This document shows, piece after piece, positions 1 through 6,397 of a DNA stretch of 6,429 bases. Origin of the DNA: an uncultured Mycolicibacterium sp. (GTDB taxonomy: Bacteria > Actinomycetota > Actinomycetes > Mycobacteriales > Mycobacteriaceae); NCBI RefSeq assembly GCF_937941905.1, contig NZ_CALDGS010000040.1:1-6429 (forward strand), in the 5' to 3' direction. Every line of letters starts with the position of its first letter. Within the stretch, counting starts at the first letter, position 1. The notes under the pieces are model-generated. The model searched no databases, was not told the DNA's origin, and saw only the letters and a list, made by a program, of their open reading frames with translations. A program made the position numbers and the translations under genes.

Positions 1-2
1 CC

Positions 3-3000
3 GAACACAGCACAACCGTCGAGTTGGAACTCGAGGGAGAAACGTTCACCGCCCAATGGCATGGCCGCGGTCGCCATCTCAGCGGCGAGTTCCTGGCGGA
101 ACGCCTCCAGGACTACGGTCAGGTCGGCGGCCTCCTGCGCCTGTCTCCGGTCAACGGCCTCTATCGCCTACAGCTGCTGCCGCCCGGTTCGCGAAGTAGA
201 CTCGATGTCGCGCCACCGCCTCCACCGCCACCTCCTCAACCCCGAAAAGAGGCGAAGGCCAAGCGCCGTCGCGCCACGGTGGACCGTCAGTTCCACGCCG
301 ATTCCGACTACGACTGGGGCGGGAACTCGACGCCGACAATCGGCTTTCTCACCGAAGCGCGCGAGTTGCTTTCCGACCAGCTGAAAGCGGCGGGGTTCGA
401 CGTCCGAGAACTCGTCGAGTTGCGCCTGCAGGGCGAGGAGCTGGCCACCCTCGACGACTTCGAGGAGCTCCTGTCGGTCGACGTGTCGAACGTCGACAGG
501 ATGCCGCATCAGGAAGCCGTCGCACGTCATGCCCTGTCGCGCCTACGCGGTCGCGCAATTCTCGCCGACGAGGTCGGCCTCGGCAAGACGATCGAGGCTG
601 GTCTTGCCGTCAAGGAACTCACGCTACGCGGGCTGGCCAGGCGCGTGCTCATCCTCTGCCCGGCGCCGCTGCGCGAACAGTGGCGCGAGGAGATGGGGCA
701 CAAATTCGACCTTCATTTCGAGGTCGCGACCCGCGGACCGGAGATCGGCCGGCAGGACAAGTTGATCACGAGCCTGCATCTCGCTCGCAGCAACGCTGAC
801 AAACTCACCAAGAAGCCCTGGGACATCGTCATTCTCGACGAGGCACATCGTGCGGCCGGCGCCGGTTCCCACAGGACCCGCGACCTGATCACGCGCCTGA
901 CTACCGCGTGCCGGTACGCGTTCTTTCTCACCGCCACGCCGGTGCAGAACGATCTGCTCGAGCTCTACCGCCTCGTCGAGCTGCTCCGACCCGGGACGTT
1001 CACCTCCGCGAGAGACTTCAAGCGGCAGTTCATGTCGCCCTACGACCCCCGGACCCCGGTCGATCCCGCGGGGCTACGCCGCCTTATCAGCAGCGTGATG
1101 GTCCGCACCACGCGAGCGCAGGCCGGCGTCGATCGCGTGGTGCGGCGCGCTGTCAACGAGGCCATCACTCTCGGTAGTCGGGAGCAGGAACTCTACGCGC
1201 TGGCAACCGAACTGCTGCGCAAGGTGATGTGCGATCCAGGTGACGCGATGCGCCGGCGCAGTCTGGCGCTCCGCCTGACCGCCAGCCCGTTCTCGATGGG
1301 CACAACCGCACTTCGCATGGCAGAGCGTCATCCCGATCCGCGAGTCCGTGAGGTGCTCCGCGAGGTCGGTCACCTCGGCATGGACATCAAGACCTCCGCC
1401 CGTGAGGATCGCGCCGTCGAGATCACCCGCGATTGGCTCAAAGAGCACGGTCGGGTGCTGATCTTCACCCAGCACACCGACACCGTCACCGCCCTGCTGC
1501 GGCGTTTCGAGCTCGAAGGGCTGTCTGCGCGGTCGTTCCACGGAACGATGGCGGCGACCGAGCGGGCGAAGACCATCGCGGCCTTCCGCTCCGGCGATGC
1601 CCCGATCATGATCTCGACCGACGCCGGCGCCGAAGGGCAGAACCTACAGTTCTGCAACTGCGTCCTCAACTACGACCTGCCCTGGAATCCGATGCGCGTC
1701 GAGCAGCGGATCGGCCGCGTGGACCGGTTGACCCAACCCAAGGACGAGGTATTCGTCGCCAACCTGTATGCCCACAACACGATCGACGAAAAGGTCTTCT
1801 GGCTGCTCGCCGAGAAGCTGCGGATGTTCGAGTTGCTGTTCGGCCAGGTGACCACCATCCTCGGCGAGCTCGACGAGTCGAAGTCGGCCAGCTTCGAATC
1901 CCGGGTCATGCAGGCACTGTTCGCCGAGAACGATGCGAAGATGAACGCACTGCTCGATCAGCTCGGCACCGAACTGGCTCAGGCGCGGGAGAAGGCCTCC
2001 GAGCTGATCGCAGCCGACCGGGACGTCAGCAAGTGGATGGCCGGGGCGTTCGACCACCGCAAGGAGCTCACCAAGGCCGGCAGCATCGAGCTCGCACCCG
2101 AAGTGGCTCAGCGTGCGCGAATGCGGCAACGACGCGTCCAGACATGGGTTCGAAATGTGCTGAGAGCGCTCGACGCGCGGATCATCCACGACACCGGTGA
2201 TGGAGATGGAGCATTCATCACCGCGGAGTTCGGAGAGGAGTTCGCCCAGGAGCTGGGTGGTCGCACCACGATGCACCTGGCCTTCGACCGATTCGGGCTG
2301 GAGCATCACCCGGAGGCCGAGTTGTGCGCGGTCGGCTCCCCGGTTTTCGACGAGTTGCTCGGGCTGCTGCGGGTGCGCGGCGATATGCACGCCACCGTCC
2401 CGGTGATTCCCGACGACATCGGTCCCACCCCCTACCGGCACTCGGGTTCCATCCGGCTGGTGCGCCGCCGACTGGTCCCGTCCGGATCGTGGAGCGGTCA
2501 GGCGACCTTCCGCGCGACGGTCGGCGAGGCCGAGACGACCGATCACCTCATCACGGCGGACATCAACACCCACCGCAAGCAGCGGCTGCCCCGTCGCCCC
2601 CTCGAGGACGGCGAGCCGCTCCCGTCGGCCTTCGGATCGGCACATAAGGTGATCGCCCAGTTCGAGCGTGCTGCGGTCCCCCAGCTCGAGAAGCTCCGAC
2701 GTGACCGCCTCGACGAGGTCGAGCGGCAGCAGGCGCTCGAACTCGAACGCGTCACCAGTGGCTACCGCGCACAGATCGCCGAAAGCAGCGGTGACGAACT
2801 CGTACGGTTGCAGCGTGCGCTGCGGACCGAGGAACGGCGCCTCACCCGGCGACCCGATATCCGTGCCCGAGCGAAGATCCTGGCGGTGACGCTGGACGAG
2901 GACGACTGGCTCGTCGAGGAGACCTGGGCCGGGCCAAGCGGCGACGAAACCACCCTCACTTACGAATGGGGGGTGGAACCACCGCGCATCGAAAGCGCCG

Positions 3001-6000
3001 TTTCAGGTCGCCCCATCGACATCCTGGCGCTGTGCTCGGACATGCACTGGGCCGACGAGTCCGAGGTGAACCGCTGCGGTTCGTGCGAGCGCTGGTTGTG
3101 TGCCGCCTGCGGTGATGACGCGAACTTCGCGCCGTGCGCGGTCTGCGGTGATTCGTGCTGCGGCGGCTGTCGTCAGCAGAACGGTGGACTGTGCCGGACC
3201 TGCGCGGCGCCGCAGCGAGCACCCGAGCTCGATGACGAGTTTTTCGTTGCCTGGAAGCTAGGACAGGACACCGTCCTGCGGGTCGGCGAGCGGGTGGCCG
3301 AACTCGTGCGAACAGATGGTTCGCCACCGACAGTTCTGGTCGGCCGGAATGACCGGAACGATCCCCGCATGGGCCGCCTGCGGGCCTACGCGCGCCGGCA
3401 CGGGCTGCCCATGGACTGCGGGTTGGTCAAGCGTGACCTGACGCTTCGGGACGACACACCGGACACGGCCCGCCTCCGTCTGCACACCGCCCGCACGGTC
3501 GCGGTGGAACTGTCCGTCGACGCGTCGGTGGACGGCACGCTGGACCTCGATGTCACCGATGATCTTCCGTCCGCACCCGAGGTGCCGGTTTCCTCCGAGG
3601 ACGACTACGCACTCGGCGAGATGCTGGCGCGGTTGCGACGCGAGGCCCCGCCGCCGCGGCGGCCGGCGGTCGTCGTGACCCACCGTGCGCACTTCGTCGA
3701 CCTCTATCTCGAGGCGGACCGGCTGGTGCGCGAAGAGCACGTGGTAACCGACGACCGGACGTTGACCCTGACCGACATCCGCTGCGCCGAGCTGCGGTGG
3801 CTCGAGCCGTCGCTCGACCGCCCTCTCGTCGCCGAGGGCAGGCTCGACGATTTCCACGTCACCGTGGAACGACGCAACGAGGCGTTGGTCGTCAACGCAC
3901 AGCTGGGCACTGCCGTACTTGGCGACTGGATCGCCTGCCCGGACGGCACGACGGCTGCCGAACAGCTGAGTTGCTACGAGTACCTGAACGCGCTCGGCAC
4001 CCCGGGTGGACGGCTCGGGCAGCAGACCGGTTCGGTCGAAGCGATCGTCGCGGATTTCCCAGCACCGTCGGAGTGCACCGTCGAAAGCCGACAGATCCGC
4101 GTTGTCGCGGACACTGTCCCGGTGACCGGCGCAGCCGATATCGTCAGAGCGGACACCGAATCGCTGGCGGCGCTCGGTATCTCCCCCAGCCTCGGTGCCT
4201 GCTCGGCGACACCGCTGCCGGATCGGTTGGCGAGCGACCTGCTCCGCCGCGCCACCCGGTCCTTCACCGCAGCGATCCGTACCGGGCTCGAGGTGACGGA
4301 GACCTGGCGCGGGCACGGCACCGCGACCCATGTGTACCGGACCTTCGACGGTCACCCGCTGCCTCCGGAACTCGACGACATCAACGTTCGGCGAGAGGAT
4401 TTCGGAGTCTGCCGGGACGGTCACTTCTACGCGGCGGGAACAGCGGACCAGTGCGCGGCATGTCATACGTGGGCGTGCGGCGCCTGCGACCCCATCGAGC
4501 ACCGAGCGTCGTTGGAGTGTCCCGGCTGCGGACATGCGGTGTGCCGCCGTTGCGTCGCAGCCGCCCACTCCGTGCCGGACGCGCGATGCCTCCTGTGCGG
4601 TGACCATGCCTGCCCCGAGTGCGGCCGCGACCCCGGGATCGCCGCGTGCCCGATGTGCGACCGGGCCATGTGCGGCTCATGCCGAGTCGGCGACATCTGT
4701 CCCGCGTGCAGCCGACTCGCCCCCGCCACCGACGACGAACGCCGGTCCCTGCCGGACGATCTCGCCATCGAGGGGGCGACACTGCTCCTCGCCTCCGACG
4801 ACGACGCCACGGTCGTGCTTATCGATCGCGGCGGCGCTCGCGAACAGGCCATCGTCCGCGACGGCGCGATCGCCCGGTGGGTGGCGTTCGAGCGCCCGCG
4901 GATCGACAGTCGGTATCGATTGCGGCTGGCGGCCGGCCGGACACTGAACACCCAGGTGGTCCCGACGATCGACCCGCTCGGCCCGGAACCACCCCGCCCC
5001 GCGGCCCGGATACCGGTCCGCTCGGAGCGCAGCTTCCGTCCCGCATGGTCCGCTGCGCCCCTCGGCGTGAGCGGCCGGGGCAACCAGGGTCGGCCGACTC
5101 CGGACGACGACCTGGCGGCCGCTGTCGCCGCGGAGTTTCCACCACTGCCCTCGTGCCCCGAGCCCGTGCTGGACACTCCCGCCGCGCTGCGGCCGGTGCT
5201 GGCGACACTCGATCAGCCTTCACCAACCCCGCTGGTGATCCGTTGGGACCGTGTGGGTTCGGACATCGCGGTCGTCCCGGCCGGCATCAGTGTGGTGACC
5301 ATCGACGGATCGGCGGAACGCGAGACGATCGCCGAGTGGCAGAATCCGGATCGCCCGGTGGAATGGGTGTCACAGAGTTGGAATCCCGTTCCCACGGTCC
5401 GCAAGATCGCCGTGGTCGACGACGTCGAGGCGGTGCTCGTGAGCATGGGCGCACTGGTCGCGCTCGGTCTACACACGTCGACCGGCACGGATTGGTACGT
5501 GGTCGCGGCATCGACACACGCGCCCGAGGCGACGCTGTTGTCACGGTCGATGGGGCTTCCCGACGCGGACGCGCTGGGTCGATTCACCGACCCGCGGCGG
5601 ATTCGACTCTCGGCCGTCGAGAATGCGACAGTCACCCACTGCGACGTCGTCCCCCGGGGCGAACTCGTGGCCGGCCCGGCACGAACCGACCAGGACACTC
5701 CGTCGGCGCTGGCGGCATGGCTCCCCGACGCCAGGCCGGTGGTGCCGCCATTGGCGGTCCTGCCCGACGGATTGCGGACCGCGTTGCGCAAGGTTGTCTC
5801 CCCCGCGCCGCGGCAGACGCTCGACATCGGTGCTTCCGTGGTTCAGACCCTAACGGTCCAGAACGGGCACGAGTGGCGCTACGAGGTGGTCCTGGCCCCG
5901 GGCGAGACCGACGCCCGGCGCGTCGATCACCTGACCAGGCAGCGGTTGGACCGCGGTTCCATCGACCGCGAAGGGCACTTCGGCACCGAGCACGACACCT

Positions 6001-6347
6001 GCGGATACTGCGGCCAGTTCTGCTGCGCCGCCTGCGTCGACGGCATGGTCACATGCGACTGCTGTGGCACCCGGCTCTGCAACCGATGTGTCTGGGAGCC
6101 GTCCGCCGGGACGAAGCTCTGTCCCGCCTGCTCGACGTTGCGGACACCGACCCGGCGGGAGGCCCGCGAGCACGGGCGGCTCCTGTTCACCCGCGGCATG
6201 CTCATCGGCGTCGACCCGCAGCACACCGTCGTCGTCGAGCGGTCGAGATCCCGGTGGGAATTGCACGTCGCGGACGGGAAGAAGGTGCTCGCGAACCCGT
6301 CGGTCCTCCGGTATCTCGACCAGCGCCTCAAGGAGGCGGACGGGTAG
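3..6347 (+). CDS. Giant RapA/HepA-class SNF2 helicase-like ATPase with three C-terminal zinc-cluster modules (5' end probably outside window)
   Basis: The product is predicted to be an ATP-driven SNF2 translocase acting on DNA or nucleoprotein in the cytoplasm; its substrate is unknown. Domain order, numbering TTG24 as residue 1: unrecognised region 1-62; Pro8 tract 64-71 and basic linker 74-83; SNF2 ATPase 158-600; helical part with a GSPVFDELL segment (771-779) resembling the post-helicase region of RapA-like proteins; coiled coil 880-943; zinc modules 1004-1060, 1463-1562 and 1980-2036, separated by unrecognised regions of about 400 residues. No signal peptide or membrane segment is evident. 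RapA is about 970 residues, so this protein is more than twice as long. The frame has no stop back to position 3 and TTG24 lacks a Shine-Dalgarno sequence. The next in-frame ATG encodes M160, at the edge of the ATPase, so the start is probably just upstream of the window. The helicase call is firm; the role is not known. Confidence 0.93.
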   Translation, partial: EHSTTVELELEGETFTAQWHGRGRHLSGEFLAERLQDYGQVGGLLRLSPVNGLYRLQLLPPGSRSRLDVAPPPPPPPPQPRKEAKAKRRRATVDRQFHADSDYDWGGNSTPTIGFLTEARELLSDQLKAAGFDVRELVELRLQGEELATLDDFEELLSVDVSNVDRMPHQEAVARHALSRLRGRAILADEVGLGKTIEAGLAVKELTLRGLARRVLILCPAPLREQWREEMGHKFDLHFEVATRGPEIGRQDKLITSLHLARSNADKLTKKPWDIVILDEAHRAAGAGSHRTRDLITRLTTACRYAFFLTATPVQNDLLELYRLVELLRPGTFTSARDFKRQFMSPYDPRTPVDPAGLRRLISSVMVRTTRAQAGVDRVVRRAVNEAITLGSREQELYALATELLRKVMCDPGDAMRRRSLALRLTASPFSMGTTALRMAERHPDPRVREVLREVGHLGMDIKTSAREDRAVEITRDWLKEHGRVLIFTQHTDTVTALLRRFELEGLSARSFHGTMAATERAKTIAAFRSGDAPIMISTDAGAEGQNLQFCNCVLNYDLPWNPMRVEQRIGRVDRLTQPKDEVFVANLYAHNTIDEKVFWLLAEKLRMFELLFGQVTTILGELDESKSASFESRVMQALFAENDAKMNALLDQLGTELAQAREKASELIAADRDVSKWMAGAFDHRKELTKAGSIELAPEVAQRARMRQRRVQTWVRNVLRALDARIIHDTGDGDGAFITAEFGEEFAQELGGRTTMHLAFDRFGLEHHPEAELCAVGSPVFDELLGLLRVRGDMHATVPVIPDDIGPTPYRHSGSIRLVRRRLVPSGSWSGQATFRATVGEAETTDHLITADINTHRKQRLPRRPLEDGEPLPSAFGSAHKVIAQFERAAVPQLEKLRRDRLDEVERQQALELERVTSGYRAQIAESSGDELVRLQRALRTEERRLTRRPDIRARAKILAVTLDEDDWLVEETWAGPSGDETTLTYEWGVEPPRIESAVSGRPIDILALCSDMHWADESEVNRCGSCERWLCAACGDDANFAPCAVCGDSCCGGCRQQNGGLCRTCAAPQRAPELDDEFFVAWKLGQDTVLRVGERVAELVRTDGSPPTVLVGRNDRNDPRMGRLRAYARRHGLPMDCGLVKRDLTLRDDTPDTARLRLHTARTVAVELSVDASVDGTLDLDVTDDLPSAPEVPVSSEDDYALGEMLARLRREAPPPRRPAVVVTHRAHFVDLYLEADRLVREEHVVTDDRTLTLTDIRCAELRWLEPSLDRPLVAEGRLDDFHVTVERRNEALVVNAQLGTAVLGDWIACPDGTTAAEQLSCYEYLNALGTPGGRLGQQTGSVEAIVADFPAPSECTVESRQIRVVADTVPVTGAADIVRADTESLAALGISPSLGACSATPLPDRLASDLLRRATRSFTAAIRTGLEVTETWRGHGTATHVYRTFDGHPLPPELDDINVRREDFGVCRDGHFYAAGTADQCAACHTWACGACDPIEHRASLECPGCGHAVCRRCVAAAHSVPDARCLLCGDHACPECGRDPGIAACPMCDRAMCGSCRVGDICPACSRLAPATDDERRSLPDDLAIEGATLLLASDDDATVVLIDRGGAREQAIVRDGAIARWVAFERPRIDSRYRLRLAAGRTLNTQVVPTIDPLGPEPPRPAARIPVRSERSFRPAWSAAPLGVSGRGNQGRPTPDDDLAAAVAAEFPPLPSCPEPVLDTPAALRPVLATLDQPSPTPLVIRWDRVGSDIAVVPAGISVVTIDGSAERETIAEWQNPDRPVEWVSQSWNPVPTVRKIAVVDDVEAVLVSMGALVALGLHTSTGTDWYVVAASTHAPEATLLSRSMGLPDADALGRFTDPRRIRLSAVENATVTHCDVVPRGELVAGPARTDQDTPSALAAWLPDARPVVPPLAVLPDGLRTALRKVVSPAPRQTLDIGASVVQTLTVQNGHEWRYEVVLAPGETDARRVDHLTRQRLDRGSIDREGHFGTEHDTCGYCGQFCCAACVDGMVTCDCCGTRLCNRCVWEPSAGTKLCPACSTLRTPTRREAREHGRLLFTRGMLIGVDPQHTVVVERSRSRWELHVADGKKVLANPSVLRYLDQRLKEADG
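24..494 (+). other. N-terminal region with polyproline and basic linker (residues 1-157)
   Basis: Residues 1-62 alternate hydrophobic and polar residues with several glycines and could be a small beta domain; I do not recognise it. RapA carries Tudor-like domains at this position, but I see no convincing similarity. Eight consecutive prolines (64-71, positions 213-236, using mixed CCA/CCG/CCT codons) are followed by a Lys/Arg patch at 74-83, which would make an extended, positively charged linker. Residues about 105-157 look helical and lead into the ATPase. The mixed proline codons argue against a simple-sequence expansion or a sequencing artefact. Confidence 0.5.
495..1823 (+). other. SNF2/RapA-type two-lobe ATPase core (protein residues 158-600)
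   Basis: All diagnostic motifs are visible. A Q-like segment has H162-Q163. Walker A is LADEVGLGKT with K188 (residues 180-189). Motif Ia is CPAPLREQW (212-220). The Walker B/DEAH box is D272-E273-A274-H275. Motif III is TATPVQN (303-309). In lobe 2, the motif IV region is RVLIFTQH (477-484), motif V is STDAGAEGQNLQ (531-542) and motif VI is EQRIGRVDR (560-568). The ADEVGLGKTIEAG and LPWNPMRVEQRIGR strings are typical of the bacterial RapA/HepA/DrmD branch rather than DEAD-box RNA helicases or RecQ. Since no catalytic residue is missing, the ATPase is expected to be active. SNF2 proteins usually translocate on duplex DNA without strand separation, so 'helicase' is a family name here. Confidence 0.95.
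2661..2852 (+). other. Predicted coiled coil (residues 880-943)
   Basis: This stretch is dense in Glu, Arg, Gln and Leu, has no proline between P886 and P944, and has leucines at coil-like spacing. It lies between the post-helicase region and the first zinc module. It may act as a spacer or as a dimerisation arm. The call is by eye only, without a coiled-coil score. Confidence 0.55.
3033..3203 (+). other. Zinc-cluster module 1 (residues 1004-1060)
   Basis: Candidate ligands are C1004 and H1008 (C-x3-H-W), then C1018, C1021, C1026, C1029 as one C-x2-C-x4-C-x2-C unit, C1038, C1041, C1046, C1049 as a second identical unit, and C1057, C1060 as a closing C-x2-C pair. That makes twelve ligands, enough for three tetrahedral zinc sites. 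C1045 is an extra cysteine next to C1046. The spacing does not fit C2H2 fingers, GATA fingers or ferredoxin iron-sulfur motifs. Binding to nucleic acid or to protein are both possible. Confidence 0.8.
3204..4409 (+). other. Unrecognised inter-module region 1 (residues 1061-1462)
   Basis: This is about 400 residues with no family I recognise. Alternating hydrophobic patterns such as AVELSVDASVDGTLDLDV (within about 1160-1180) suggest beta-sheet domains. The end of the region, from L1398, contains LPDRL and then V-x-E-T-W-x-G (1424-1430), which recurs before module 1 (964-970). Cysteines here are few and not paired, so metal binding is not suggested between the modules. Confidence 0.45.
4410..4709 (+). 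other. Zinc-cluster module 2, expanded (residues 1463-1562)
   Basis: C1463 and H1467 (C-x3-H-F) are followed by four C-x2-C-x4-C-x2-C units: C1477/1480/1485/1488, C1499/1502/1507/1510, C1522/1525/1530/1533 and C1542/1545/1550/1553. A final pair, C1559/C1562, closes the module. The 20 candidate ligands would fill five zinc sites. The module has the same order as modules 1 and 3 but carries two additional tandem units. H1493, H1504, H1515 and H1528 also lie within it and could substitute as ligands. Confidence 0.8.
4710..5960 (+). other. Unrecognised inter-module region 2 (residues 1563-1979)
   Basis: This is about 417 residues, similar in length to the first inter-module region. It includes a Pro/Arg-rich, probably disordered stretch around residues 1650-1700. 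It ends with an LPDGL helix start (1913-1917) and a beta-like segment leading to module 3, which parallels LPDRL (1398-1402) before module 2. I recognise no catalytic motif. Confidence 0.45.
5961..6131 (+). other. Zinc-cluster module 3 (residues 1980-2036)
   Basis: D1981 and H1985 (D-x3-H-F) stand where modules 1 and 2 have Cys-x3-His. Two units follow, C1993/1996/2001/2004 and C2011/2014/2019/2022, and then the closing pair C2033/C2036. Extra cysteines C2000 and C2013 form CC doublets. The last unit plus closing pair (C-x2-C-x4-C-x2-C ... C-x2-C) has the same order of pairs as the latter part of FYVE fingers. About 70 residues, apparently beta-rich with a helical end, follow to the stop. Confidence 0.8.
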
Positions 6348-6354
6348 CGCCCGC

Positions 6355-6360
6355 TATCGT
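6355..6360 (+). promoter_or_regulatory. Possible -10 hexamer TATCGT
   Basis: TATCGT fits the actinobacterial TAnnnT -10 pattern and lies 8 bases after the stop codon of the large gene, 37 bases before the next likely ATG. No clear -35 is visible at 16-18 bases upstream, where the sequence is still coding. The second gene could equally be read through from the first. Confidence 0.25.
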
Positions 6361-6373
6361 GGTGACAATCACC
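6361..6373. repeat. Perfect inverted repeat GGTGA-CAA-TCACC
   Basis: Two 5-base arms flank a 3-base centre, directly abutting the possible -10 hexamer and overlapping the expected transcription start. The position suits an operator. As RNA it is only a weak 5-bp stem with no following U run, so a terminator is unlikely. A match this short can arise by chance. Confidence 0.3.
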
Positions 6374-6384
6374 CCACCCAACCC

Positions 6385-6389
6385 GAGGT
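6385..6389 (+). promoter_or_regulatory. Ribosome binding site GAGGT for the downstream gene
   Basis: GAGGT matches the anti-Shine-Dalgarno sequence and sits 8 bases before ATG 6398. This favours that ATG over the in-frame GTG codons at 6359 and 6362. A stronger AAGGAGG at 6330-6336 lies inside the large gene but is 22 or more bases from any of these starts. Confidence 0.45.
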
Positions 6390-6397
6390 GCACCGAG

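Noticed and set aside
213..236. Simple-sequence slippage tract encoding polyproline
   Set aside because: The eight codons are mixed (CCA, CCG, CCT) and the reading frame continues correctly on both sides.
1433..2200. Overlapping + strand open frame (255 codons)
   Set aside because: It overlaps helicase motifs V and VI in another frame. Its Arg-rich composition is typical of a shifted frame in GC-rich coding DNA.
1644..2645. Minus-strand open frame (333 codons)
   Set aside because: It lies opposite the lobe 2 motifs of the SNF2 core and the post-helicase region. Its product has no family features and it has no convincing ribosome binding site.
3258..4607. Long open frame on the minus strand (449 codons)
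   Set aside because: It lies wholly opposite the large gene. Its translation is rich in Arg, Gly and Ala with no recognisable motif, as expected for a non-coding frame in GC-rich DNA. The + strand frame here contains the ordered cysteine modules.
3075..6131. Cysteine clusters as ferredoxin-type iron-sulfur sites
   Set aside because: The spacing is C-x2-C-x4-C-x2-C, not C-x2-C-x2-C-x3-C-P, and C-P contexts are occasional rather than systematic. Zinc is the simpler reading.
3075..6131. Classical C2H2 or GATA zinc fingers
   Set aside because: There is no C-x2-C-x12-H-x3-H or C-x2-C-x17-C-x2-C arrangement. Pairs are almost all cysteine and too closely spaced.
6361..6380. Intrinsic terminator after the large gene
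   Set aside because: The stem is only 5 bp and is followed by C/A-rich sequence, not a T run.
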